Shown piece by piece: positions 1 through 9,361 of a stretch of DNA of 16,458 nucleotides (the stretch's first letter is position 1; every line of letters starts with the position of its first letter). Source of the DNA: Spirogloea muscicola (taxonomy: Eukaryota; Streptophyta; Zygnematophyceae; Spirogloeales; Spirogloeaceae). Location of the stretch: the NCBI GenBank assembly GCA_009602725.1, contig WELB01000196.1:221117-237574 (forward strand). Direction: 5' to 3'. Position numbers and translations under genes: made by a program. The notes beneath the pieces were generated by a model, which saw only the letters and a program-made list of their open reading frames with translations, was not told the DNA's origin and made no database searches.

Positions 1-16
1 CGGCGGCGCGGGGACG

Positions 17-3000
17 ATGGACGGCCGCGGGCGGCGTCCGCGGCTGGCGTCGGAGGAGAAGCGGCAGCCTGCGCTCGCCGGCTACCCCGGCGCCATGGCG
101 TCCTTCGCGCTGCACCTCGCGCTCCTCGCCGCGGCCGCCGCGGCCCTGCACGCCTTGCTCCAGCTCTCGCTGCCAGCGGCGCTCCTGCTCGTGGCCGGCC
201 TCTCGCTAGCGCTACAGGTGAGCTGGCGAGCCTTGTGGGCCTCCGCCTCGCCGAACGACTGCTCGCACCCATTGTTGAGACGAGCGATTGGCAGTGTCGT
301 GCGAGAACTGCAACGTCGTGGTGCGGCGATGAGGTCGGCATCGCAGGCTGAGAGGCTGAGAAGGCGCGAGGCGGCCGAGATCCGCAGCTTCCAGGCGCTG
401 CGCAGCCTCCTCGGCTCCCAGGTCCTGACCCTCGCACCGCCTCTCGCCTCCGCATGACACTGGCATGATCGGGCTGCCAACAACATTGCCGTTTCCTGCA
501 TGACTTTAATGCAATGGATTAGCGCTTCAAAGCACCGCAGAATACGTTACTAGAGGTTCAATCAAGTCTGGCAGTCTGATGATTGTGGTAAGTCTTGGGG
601 GAATGCAGGAATCCACAAAGAAGGAGTCCTGCGAGTGGCTGAACAAGCTGGCGCAGACAATGTGGGCCAACCTGGTGGAGCCGAGCGCGCAGAGGCACCT
701 CAGGTCGTTCGTGCAGGAGACACTTACGCAGAGGAAGCCTTCCTTCATGGTGAGCACCCACGTCGCACTGAACACAGTCTTTGGGCATTCTAGCGTTTGT
801 GAGGATGTCTACTTGATGCACAGGCTGCAGCTCCAGCATCCGCCAAACAGGCTTAGTCTCATGCTGCATTTGGCCGCAGCGGAGCGTCCAAGTGGAGAGC
901 TTTGTGTTGGGCTCCACCTGCCCCGAGGTCGGCCTGGACGACGTGCAGTGGTCTGTGGACGTCAATGGCCAGGTGAGCCACTCCGTGCCTACACTTGCCT
1001 CGCTTATAAGTCGTTTCCCAGCTGGCATGAGCTCCAGGCAATCCTTGGTTCCTTTTGTATCCGTCACCAGTGTGCAGACCAGCTGCCTGATGATTGTGAC
1101 AATTTGCTAGGCAACTCCGTTGTTGTCAATGTCCTCAGTGACAGCAATGCAGTTCCGTGTCTTCTGACCTGTTGTTCGGCATTTGACTGACTCATTCTGG
1201 TCCAAGTCCACAGTGTGTTGGAGGGGATGTCGTGGCAGAGTCTCGCTGAGAACCGAATGCAGACAGCTCTGTATGCAGGTTTCAGGTGGCGGACCAGCGA
1301 CCTCAATGTAGTACTCGCGGCTAGGTTTGGCAGCGCCGCAAAGGCTACGGCAAAAATTGTCGTGAATCGCCTTCAGATGACCGGGAATGTGAGTACTCCC
1401 GATGCCCACGTCAGAGGTTCATCAGTAGTGATAGTTGATGCTTCCTTCCTCAGGCCAAGATCTTGCAGGCATGACAGGGTAATTTATTAGTGGATGCCAG
1501 TGACCTGATTATTTAACATTCATTGGCAGATTTTGACTTGCAGTGTGTGGCTGAGCTCGGCCGCAGGTCAGATTAGACCCGGCCTTCGATGGAAGAGCAC
1601 TTTTGTACACGTTTGTAGGGATGCCATTTGTAGATTTGGGTGTCTCTATTGGCGACCGCAGTGGCCAAATGAGCATTGGATTTGACATGCCCCTTGCTAC
1701 TGGCTGGCTGGTGAGCCTTTCTCTTCAACTCTTCAACCTTGAATCCGTACTCTATAGGTCTTCATCACCGAGGTGCAGAAAGGCTGAAGGACTTGACGAG
1801 CTGCAGAAACGCAAGCTGCATCAGCCCTGTGCTTTTAGACAGAGGCCAGAGCCGAATCTTGCTTCACACAGCTCGCTGATTGTTTATCGCACTTGTTGGT
1901 GGCAGAAGCATGTCCTGGTGGACACTTTGCGAAGACAGGCCGTGCTTCCAAAGAGGCTCCTTCTTGAGCTACCAGCTGTTGGGGCATCAAGGGTGGCCGT
2001 CTATGGCATGCTAAATGTTGGAGTTCTTGCTGTGGACATGGAGGGTCAGACAGGGGCCACCGGTACTGCGGCTTCGCATTTTGTCGAGATCACCTTAAAC
2101 CACACTGTGCAGAGGGCCAAGCCGAAGGCCAACCCGTCCCCTGCAAATCCTGTGGAAGCACTACCCTTTGAACTGGAGGGCTGTACAGGGGTCCTGGAAG
2201 TCAAAGTCTATGAGCAACTTGGGACTTCGACTGGAGCCAAGGTTGTCGGTTCATCCTCATTCCAGGTCTGTTAGCCATGCCCCTTCATATGGTCCTCTCT
2301 CCTCTCCCACTTCTCGGTCAGTGGCGATGCTGATTTTTGTATGATTGGTACATCCATGCTGTGCTGAGCAGCAGACGAATGGATGTCGCTGATGGCTCGT
2401 GATGCTGCAGGTGCAGCATGGTGGAACGCAAGGCACATATGTCTGGACCATCGGCAAAGATGACAAGTTAGAGTCAGCTTACGCAGAGTACTGTGGCCAG
2501 GAAGTCAAGCTTGTTGTCACTTGCTTGTCTCATACTCTGATCAAGGCAAGTCCTCCGCTCCCACCACCCGGCTGTTTGCTATCCTCCGCTTCTATGCTTC
2601 TTGTATTGCATAACTGCAAGATGTATGATTTCATGTGCTTGCAAACCACCTGTCCATCTGCTGGGCTCATGCGAACCCTGCATGAGGTTCTTGTGCAATG
2701 CAGGTACACCTTGCGCTGAGCGTGTCAGAGTGGCACTTCTTGGACGGCTCAAGGGTGACTGCTGATTCATCGCTGCAACTGGGCTCCTTGGATAAGTCCA
2801 GCATACCACGAAGGTCCACGGGCAAGAAGATCACAGTAACAGTGATTGAGGGACGAGGCATCTTGCCAAATGGCAGGAGTCAGGTGTACCTGAAGATCAT
2901 CTATGGCAAGGTAGGACCGCATCTCATGGTACGCTGAGTGACAGCAGATAGCCTGCTGCTGTCATCCTGCTCTCTTGCCTTTCAGCAGTTACACAAATGC

Positions 3001-4864
3001 ACACCGAACAGAAGACGACTGATACTGTTCTGACTGACACCCACCTGCATGTTTAATGCCATATTGACCAAGTGCTGTGGTCTGTCTTAGAGGGTGAGAA
3101 AGTCAAAGACAATGTCAGCTGATGGCAGTGCCATGTGGAATGAGACATTCAGCTTTTTGCAATACAGCGGGCAGCTTCTGCAACTTCGTTGCTATGCAGC
3201 AACCGATGTCGGGGATCAGTTGCTTGGCAGTGCCGTGCTTGATATCCAGGTATGTAGTCAATCATCAGATGTTGTGTCATTGATGGAATGATTGCGGCAC
3301 TCTGCAGTGTTGGCATATCTGGCTCACGGTGTGCTTCATCTGTCAGCAGGCAGTTGCGAATGATATGTTGGATGGATTCTGGATACCTATAGATGCAGGC
3401 ACCGAAGCAAAGCTTTTTGTCAAAGTAGCTGTACATGATGAGAGCAGTGAGAGTTCGCAAAGTGGAATACTCCCCACAATGCAGGAGGTAATTTCAGTGT
3501 TTTCAGACAAGCAGCTTGGCTGCTGGTATAAGCATCGTCCACCTTGTGGGCAGGTTGCATCCTCACTCATCGCTTATCCTGGGTTGTTCATCACCATACT
3601 GCAAGTTGTTGACATGACGAGTTGTTGGCAAAATCTGGCTGATGAAGTGCTTAGTGACATTTTCAGGTTGGCTTGAATAACGAGCACGGGCCGATACTTG
3701 AGGTGGTTGTTGGGGAGGCAAGGCAGAACACCCAGGCGGAGCTTGCTCATGCCAAAAAGCCCTACGTCTCTGTCCGCTATGGCAATCAGAAGCAGAGGAC
3801 AAGGGTTGTTGACCACCACACACCAATTTATATGTTTGATCACGATCCTGCATCAGAAGCTCCTATTCACCAATCTGTCCCCTGTAGGTCAACTTGTCAG
3901 TACACTGTGACAATCAGCCGGTATCAATCAGCTGGGATCAGCTGCCCCTGACCTGTGAGCAGTTCTGTACTTGTGTATGCTGGCGTCCATCATGTGTGCC
4001 ACCTCATGTTCTGAATGCGCTGCTACACTCTGGCACTACAGGTCGTAGATAGGTCCACCACTCCTCAATGGTACCAGACCCTGCAATTTGTGGATATCGG
4101 GGCCTCACTTGAGCTCCACCTTAAGGACCATCACAGTCTCAGGAAGGCGCATGAGCTTGGGCACTGCATCATTGACTACCAGAGCCTGCCGCAGGGCCAG
4201 GCTCATGACAGGTGCATCTCCTCTCCCGTGCCCGTTCTGTGGATAAAATTTGACGCAGATCAACTTCTTGATCCTTGCCTGTCACAGCATAGTAACAGTT
4301 AAGTCCTTTGGACCATCTACTTGGACCAAAGTAGTTGCGCTTACTCCTCTCATGCCACTCCAAGCATGGCAGGTGGGTCCCTCTCATTGGCCTACATGAA
4401 GCAGAGCTGCGAGTGCAAGTGACGAGAAGAGGCTCTGGCAAAATGAAGGAGCTTCCTAGCTCATTGCTGGTGAAAGAGTCTCGGCCTGGACAACACAACC
4501 TCCAGCAGCTCACTGATCAGGTGGCAGCACGTCGTAGTCTCACTACAAGTGCTACTCTTGCATCCTCTCTTTCTGACGTTTTTGCCTGATATCTACTGTG
4601 CAGCTTTCCAGGGCATCAGGGTTCATTGTTGATATAGTGATTGGCATTCAAACGATCATGTTGAGGCTGCAGGCACGCATGCTGGTGAGGAAGGCCGTGG
4701 TGATAGCACAGGGCATTGGCGAGGATGAGTTGCTAGCGGCCCTTCTGGAGGACCTTGACCGGGTAGAGTCTGAGCGCGAGGATGTACTTGAAGAGCTGCA
4801 GAGGGACAGGGACCTCCTGGTTGCCAAGGCCAAGGAGCTGGAGGAAGTGATGTCCGAGGCATGA
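17..4864 (+). CDS. SMP and C2 domain membrane-contact-site protein, SYTF/NTMC2T3-like, 15 exons
   Basis: Spliced exons: 17-217, 347-421, 609-749, 880-972, 1263-1388, 1567-1710, 1906-2265, 2411-2545, 2704-2910, 3091-3249, 3350-3487, 3667-3804, 4042-4211, 4373-4520, 4604-4864. All join in frame to 831 residues ending at a TGA. Order of parts: a hydrophobic anchor (about residues 28-66); an SMP lipid-binding domain (about 97-275, with CEWLNKLAQTMW and FDGRALLYTF); a degenerate C2 (about 285-405, ending YVWTIGKDDK); a second C2 (about 467-565, KITVTVIEGRG); a third C2 (about 600-705, closing with WVPLIGL and LRVQVTRR); and a C-terminal acidic coiled coil (about 775-831). From memory this is the architecture and length of Arabidopsis SYTF/NTMC2T3 (At3g18370). 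SMP proteins move or tether lipids at ER contact sites; that role is inferred here. Exon 2 is the least certain, because its donor (CAG then GTCCTG) is weak. The start is the first in-frame ATG, and a second ATG at 95 would still keep the anchor. Confidence 0.9.
218..346 (+). other. Intron 1 of the SMP/C2 gene, length 3n and stop-free
   Basis: The donor is CAG then GTGAGC and the acceptor is GCATCGCAG. The intron is 129 nt, and the frame of exon 1 stays open through it into exon 2. Retention would therefore add 43 residues without a frameshift. Reading it as an intron rests on the strong donor. Confidence 0.65.
1711..1905 (+). other. Intron 6 of the SMP/C2 gene, length 3n and stop-free
   Basis: The donor is CTG then GTGAGC and the acceptor ends GGTGGCAG. 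The intron is 195 nt and in-frame open, so the genomic frame runs unbroken from exon 6 into exon 7. Removing it joins ATGWL to KHVLVDTL, which fits the family; the 65 intron residues (serine- and glutamine-rich) do not resemble an SMP domain. Confidence 0.75.
2546..2703 (+). other. GC-AG intron (intron 8 of the SMP/C2 gene)
   Basis: Exon 8 ends ATC AAG followed by GCAAGT. The acceptor is GTGCAATGCAG and exon 9 opens GTA CAC CTT. Both sides are phase 0 and the joined protein (HTLIK then VHLALSVSEW) matches the family. No usable GT donor lies nearby. AG then GCAAGT is the usual strong context of functional GC donors. Confidence 0.8.
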
Positions 4865-5716
4865 GGTCGATAAACGGCCTCAAAGTACTCACAGTATTGC
4901 CAGCTACTCCCCAGTATCTCAGTTTGCTCAATCTGACCAAATATCAATGCTTGCAGTCAAGTACTTATCACTGCACTTCTTCCTGTTCAAGCAGCTCCAG
5001 CGCTCCCCAAAAGTGCAGTTTGGGCAGTCCGCCTAGCCAGTTGAAGTCTGATTGTTCTGGCACTGCCAGGCATGGTCCGAAAAAAACCGAAGGAAGTTGG
5101 CCTTGGTGCCATGTGCCTTATGCTGCACTGAGCTTGGACTGCATTGACAGCCCAAAGGTGGACCCAAAATTGCTTGGGTGCAGAATTGTGGGCTTCTTGG
5201 TGAGGCAGGTCCTTGTCCTCTGTCAATGCGTCTGAGGCTTCAATTGTTGGATAGAGTCGGAATAAGGACTTGAGCATTGGTCGCTTTGTTGATGGCCACC
5301 TTCACACCTTGCTGGCACCACTTTATCCGACTCTGGGCTGGCTGTGTACCGCATTGGTGGGCGCTATTGTCCCTCCCCTTATCTAGTGGTTGCAACAAGC
5401 ACCTATAATTGAAGTGCTTGAAGTCATTCTGCAGTGACTGGAAAGTTCGACTTCGTCTTTTTTGGGCTGGTCAACAGCTGATTTGCCAGGTCTGTCGAGG
5501 TGGGAGCTTCCAGTCCTCAGGCGCGCCAGGCGAGCGGACCCATATTATCTTTACTGGGTCAACAGGAGTGAGCAGGGACGAGGTGCTGGTGCTGGAAATT
5601 TGGCAATCGACAGAACGGTTTCAGAGCGGGGCCAACGAGAGGCCGCGGACGGTGAGCGGCGTTTCGTCAGAATAAGCTTCGGGCGTTGGTGCTAGGGCGC
5701 GCAGCGGCGGGCCGCC
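4865..5716. other. Intergenic stretch between the SMP/C2 gene and CWC22
   Basis: This holds the 3' UTR of the upstream gene and the distal promoter of CWC22. I recognise no gene, and the open frames here lack family resemblance or proper ATG starts. One reversed copy of the dispersed intergenic repeat lies at about 5447-5510. A good splice donor (ACG then GTGAGC, from 5652) could end a 5' untranslated exon of CWC22. I found no TGTAA poly(A) pentamer within 500 nt after the stop at 4864. Confidence 0.6.
5447..5510 (-). repeat. Dispersed intergenic repeat, reversed copy
   Basis: The plus strand reads TCGACTTCGTCTTTTT, then TGGGCTGG, AACAGC, TTTGCC and a degenerate GGTGGGAGC. That is the reverse complement of the repeat consensus (AAAGTGGCTCGCCC, AGGGGC, GGGCTGTGAA, CCAGCCCAAAA). 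The first 16 nt recur exactly at 16333-16348. Confidence 0.5.
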
Positions 5717-6228
5717 ATGGCGCGCGGCGGCGGCGGCGGCGGCGGCGGCTCGAGGCTGGCAGGAAGGTCGGGAGGGTGTAAACTGGACCAGCGCAATCAC
5801 AACCTCGGCGCCGCTGGGCGGTAACGGACACCGGGCCCGGCGACTCGCATTTAGCACTCCCGAAACCGTGGGTTAATGCCGCCCCTGCCGGGGGGCGGGG
5901 GGCACGGGCCCCCACCCGGGCCCTTGAATCAAATCCGTGGACAAATCCCGGGCCGGGCCCGGGAACTCGTGGCCCAGGGCGGCCCCCCCGCCGGCGCCGT
6001 GGCGATCCTGGGGATAAGGGGCCCCCCGCTGGGCGCGGCCGCCAATGAGCGCGCCGCTTGGCCGCCCCCCGCCGGCCGTCCGATTCTCGATCGCGATCCG
6101 CGGCTCTGCGCGCCCCGCGGCCCGGCGCCCGATCTGCGCCGCACGATCTGGCGGCCGTGCCCCATGTGTGGACGCAGGTCGGAGAGTACACTGGCCGACT
6201 AGAGGTTATTGAGCACCCACTGGCGNAG
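5717..6228 (+). promoter_or_regulatory. GC-rich 5' region of CWC22 with a possible first exon
   Basis: This is an extremely GC-rich island with runs of CCGGGCCCGGG. A (GGC)8 triplet run lies at 5726-5749. An ATG at 5717 sits in an ideal context (GCCGCCATGG) and opens a 35-codon frame (MARG, polyglycine, SRLAG) ending at 5822. It could be the first exon, but none of its obvious GT donors joins in frame with the acceptors before 6229. A 10-bp palindrome GATCGCGATC lies at 6089-6098, and CGTCCGATTC at 6077-6086 recurs exactly in the F-box gene promoter. Confidence 0.45.
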
Positions 6229-9200
6229 GACCGCCGGCGGCGCGACGACGGCAGCCGTGCGCAGCGGGATGACGGGAGGCGCGACGGCGACGACCGGAGG
6301 CGGCGCGAGAATGGGCGGGACGAGCGCCGGACCAGGGACGGGGCGGAGGACGGGGCCGGCAGGGGCCACCGTGCCGCCGAGCAGGATGACGGGCCTGCGG
6401 AGGTGGCCAAGGCGGCAGAGAACGGGGAGCGACGAGAGCCGGGGGCGGCCATTGCCACGCCGGAGCTGGCGGCGCTGCAGAGCAAGGCGGCGGCGGAGCC
6501 GCGCGTGGAGAAGCCCTTAGGCAAGGCGGGCGGCGTATACATGCCGCCCTTCAAGCTCGCGGCGCTGCTCAAGGACGCGGCGGCGAACAAGGCGAGCGCG
6601 GAGTACCAGCGGCTCACGTGGGACGCGCTGCGCAAGTCCATCAACGGGCTCGTCAACAAGGTGAACGCGAGCAACATCAAGAACGTGCTGCCGGAGCTCT
6701 TCGGCGAGAACCTGGTGCGCGGCCGCGGCCTGTTTGCGCGCTCCGTCATGAAGTCCCAGATGGCGTCCTCAGCGTTCACGCACGTCTTCGCGGCGCTCGT
6801 CGCCGTGGTCAACACCAAGTTCCCCGAGCTCGGCGCGCTGCTGCTCGCGCGCATCATCCTCCAGCTCCGCCGCGCCTTCCGCCGCAACGACAAGCCCGTG
6901 CTGCTGGCGACGACGCGCTTCGTCGCGCACCTCGTCAACCAGCAGCTCGTGCACGAGATCCTGGCGCTGCAGCTCCTCTCGCTGCTCCTGGACGCGCCCA
7001 CAGACGACTCCGTCGAGGTGCCACGCCTGCCCCTCTTTCTCGGTGGCCGCCTGTCGTCTCTCGCTGCTCCTCCTCTCCTCCGCCCCTCTCACCCTCCTCC
7101 GCTCCCGCCTGTGCCTGCGAGCACTGGTGGCAGTCGGGTTTTTCAAGGACTGCGGCGCTACGCTTCAGGAGGCCTCGCCCAAGGGCTTCAAGAGTGAGTC
7201 CTGCGCCGCAACACCGCTGTTTCCTCGGCGGTGGAGACCTGTCTCCTTGGGTCCACTGCACCCATGCCTGCCAGAGTCAGGCTCGGCTCGTGTCTGGCGC
7301 TGCCCTGGCTCCTCTGCATCACGGCGCTCACAGACAGACCGCCCTCCTCTCCTCCTCTCTTTGTGGCAGTTGTGTTCAATCGCTTCCGGGCGGTGCTGCA
7401 GGAGGGCGAGATTGACAAGCGCGTGCAGTTCATGATTGAGGGCCTCTTTGCCATCATAAAGGCCAAGTTTGAGGTATTGGAGCACTCAGAGTCCCCTTTG
7501 CTCAGCAAGCTTGCCATGTCCGCAGAGGTCTCAGATTGCTGCGGATGTTAGCATTGTACACGAGAATCCTGGCGACTGACATGAAGCTGATCATTGCAAT
7601 GGATGCCGCGCCTCTCGCAGGGCTTCCCGGCTGTCATTCCGGAGCTGGACCTTGTGGAGGCAGACGACCAGATCACGCACCAGGTGCTGCTGGACGAGGA
7701 GCTCGACGCGGAGTCGGGCCTGGACATCTTCAAGGTCGACCCAGACTTTGTTGAGAACGAGCGGCGGTGGGAGGAGGTGAAGCGTGACATCCTGGGCGGT
7801 GACGGTGACGAGGGCGGCGCTGATGGCGAGGATGGTGGTGAAGAAGAGGATGAAGACGACGATGACGAAGAGGATGAGGAGTCGGAGGAGGACGAGGAGG
7901 CGATGGCGGAGCGCATGGAGATCCAGGACCACACGCAGACGAACCTTGTCAACCTGCGACGTACAATCTACCTCACCATCATGTCATCGGTCGACTTCGA
8001 GGAGGCCGGCCACAAGCTCATGAAGATCAAGCTTGAGGAGGGCCAGGAGGTAACACCCAAATCCAACTTCAAGGCAGGACAAAGCGCTTTGGTGAAGAAA
8101 TTTCTGAGATTGTCTATCAGGCAAAGGGGATTGGACAGGCATAGTGCTCGGCAAGGAGGACTCTCTGACTGCCATCATAGACCAACAGACAGTATTTAGT
8201 TCGTGGATCTGGCTTTGTCTGCTTCTTGGCTTGACAATGAGCGTCTAGAATCCAAATATGAAAATGAAATGGACTTTCAGCGCTGAGTCTACATGGACGT
8301 CTTCTGCAGATGGAATTCTGCGTGATGCTGCTGGAGTGCTGTAGCCAGGAGCGGACATACCTGCGGTACTACGGCCTGCTGGGGGAGCGCTTCTGCATGC
8401 TCGGGCGCGTGTATCAGGAAAACTTTGACACGTGCTTTGTGCAACAGTACTCCATGATCCACCGCCTGGAGACGAACAAGCTGCGCAACGTGGCCAAGTT
8501 CTTTGCGCACCTCCTCGGCAACGATGCGCTGCCCTGGAACGTGCTCGGCTACATCCGCCTCACCGAAGATGACACCTCCTCTTCGTCGCGCATCTTCATC
8601 AAGATTCTATTCCAGGTGTGGCCTGCGGGTGCCTCTCATCTTGCCGGCTTACACACTGAGTGCCACCACTTGGCAATAGGCGTCTGTCAAGTCATTGGGG
8701 CTGGGGGTTAGCCTCTTGCTGTACAGATTATGCACCAGATAAAATCTATGCATCACTCAAACCCTGATTGTGTACTCAGTTTCTTCTAATTGCATCACTC
8801 CATGTGCAACAAGGGTTTTGACCAATTTATTCTCCTGATTATCATGTGCTGGCAGGAGCTATCGGAGCACCTTGGGTTGCGCCGGCTGAATGAGCGTCTG
8901 TCGGACCCCACCATGCAGCAGCACTGCGATGGCGTGTTCCCCAAGGACAATCCCAAGAACACGCGCTTTGCTATCAATTTCTTCACATCCATTGGCCTTG
9001 GGGGCCTCACTGACGGCCTTCGCGAGTACCTGAAGAACATGCCCAAGCTCATTATGCAGCAGCAGGTATGCCCCACATTCATTCAGTACGACCTGCAACA
9101 CTTGTCGTCACACCAATTTGTCTGAGGGCACATGACGTCCTGAATGAATAGGCACACAGGTGAGAATGCTCAGACTGCATATTGCTGTGCTGCGTGCAGC

Positions 9201-9361
9201 AACAGAAGGCGGCAATGGAGATCAAAGAGGACAGCCAGGAGAGCAGCGACAGTGATGACTCCGACACCGACACTGACAGCGACAGCGAAGACAGCGAGGA
9301 CAGTGATGACAGTACTGAGGATGACAAGCGGAGGGGCAGCAAGAAGAGCCGCAAGAAGTGA
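6229..9361 (+). CDS. CWC22: Pre-mRNA-splicing factor CWC22 (MIF4G and MA3 domains), N-terminus unresolved
   Basis: Exons: 6229 or earlier-7017, 7127-7193, 7370-7473, 7621-8049, 8310-8615, 8856-9065, 9200-9361 (TGA). At least 688 residues. Order: an Arg/Asp-rich N-terminal tail; the family signature GGVYMPPFKLAALL; MIF4G (from YQRLTWDALRKSINGLVNKV to FMIEGLFAIIKAKFE); the linker PAVIPELDLVEADDQITH; DIFKVDPDFVENE; a long acidic run (about 7796-7905); MA3 (from NLRRTIYLTIMSSVDFEEAG to about GLREYLKNMPKLI); and an Ser/Asp-rich tail ending KKSRKK. CWC22 binds eIF4A3 through MIF4G, brings it to the spliceosome, and is needed for splicing and exon-junction-complex loading (known for the family). No in-frame ATG lies upstream of the M in VYMPPF within this exon, so the start is in an unseen upstream exon. 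N at 6226 falls in the codon just before the given start. The exon 1/2 junction is anomalous. Plant and animal homologues are nearer 900 residues, so both tails are short here. Confidence 0.9.
7018..7126 (+). other. Apparent non-canonical intron 1 of CWC22
   Basis: Exon 1 ends TDDSVE (GAG, then GTGCCA) and exon 2 must supply VAVGFFKDCG (GTG GCA GTC GGG). That places the intron end at GCACTG, which is not AG. The two AG acceptors present (ending 7121 and 7133) both shift the frame. A strong pyrimidine tract fills 7021-7115. GGTG is repeated at both edges (7017-7020 and 7126-7129). Confidence 0.55.

Noticed and set aside
573-1099. 12-mer CTGATGATTGTG repeated in two introns of the SMP/C2 gene (573-584 and 1088-1099)
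   Set aside because: A 12-mer repeated once is expected by chance several times in a window of this size.
1088-1170. Possible intronic C/D box snoRNA (TGATGAT near 1089, CTGA near 1164)
   Set aside because: The base before TGATGA is C and not a purine. I see no clear terminal stem, nor convincing C' and D' boxes.
4015-4302. Reading on past the exon 13 donor at 4212
   Set aside because: Splicing at CAG then GTGCAT to 4373 restores the conserved tail of the third C2 (DRWVPL), which the unspliced frame lacks.
5667-7001. 444-codon minus-strand open frame opposite CWC22 exon 1
   Set aside because: Its serine/alanine/arginine-rich product is the shadow of a very GC-rich, high-GC3 exon where stops are rare. 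No domain is visible, and the opposite strand encodes the conserved CWC22 MIF4G domain.
7043-7435. Open frame running through CWC22 intron 1, exon 2 and intron 2
   Set aside because: Only about 22 residues in it match CWC22. The leucine-rich start is the pyrimidine tract of intron 1, and the rest is intron 2.
8050-8202. Continuation of the CWC22 frame past the donor at 8050
   Set aside because: It leaves the conserved MA3 sequence at GTAACA. The next exon at 8310 continues the domain exactly.
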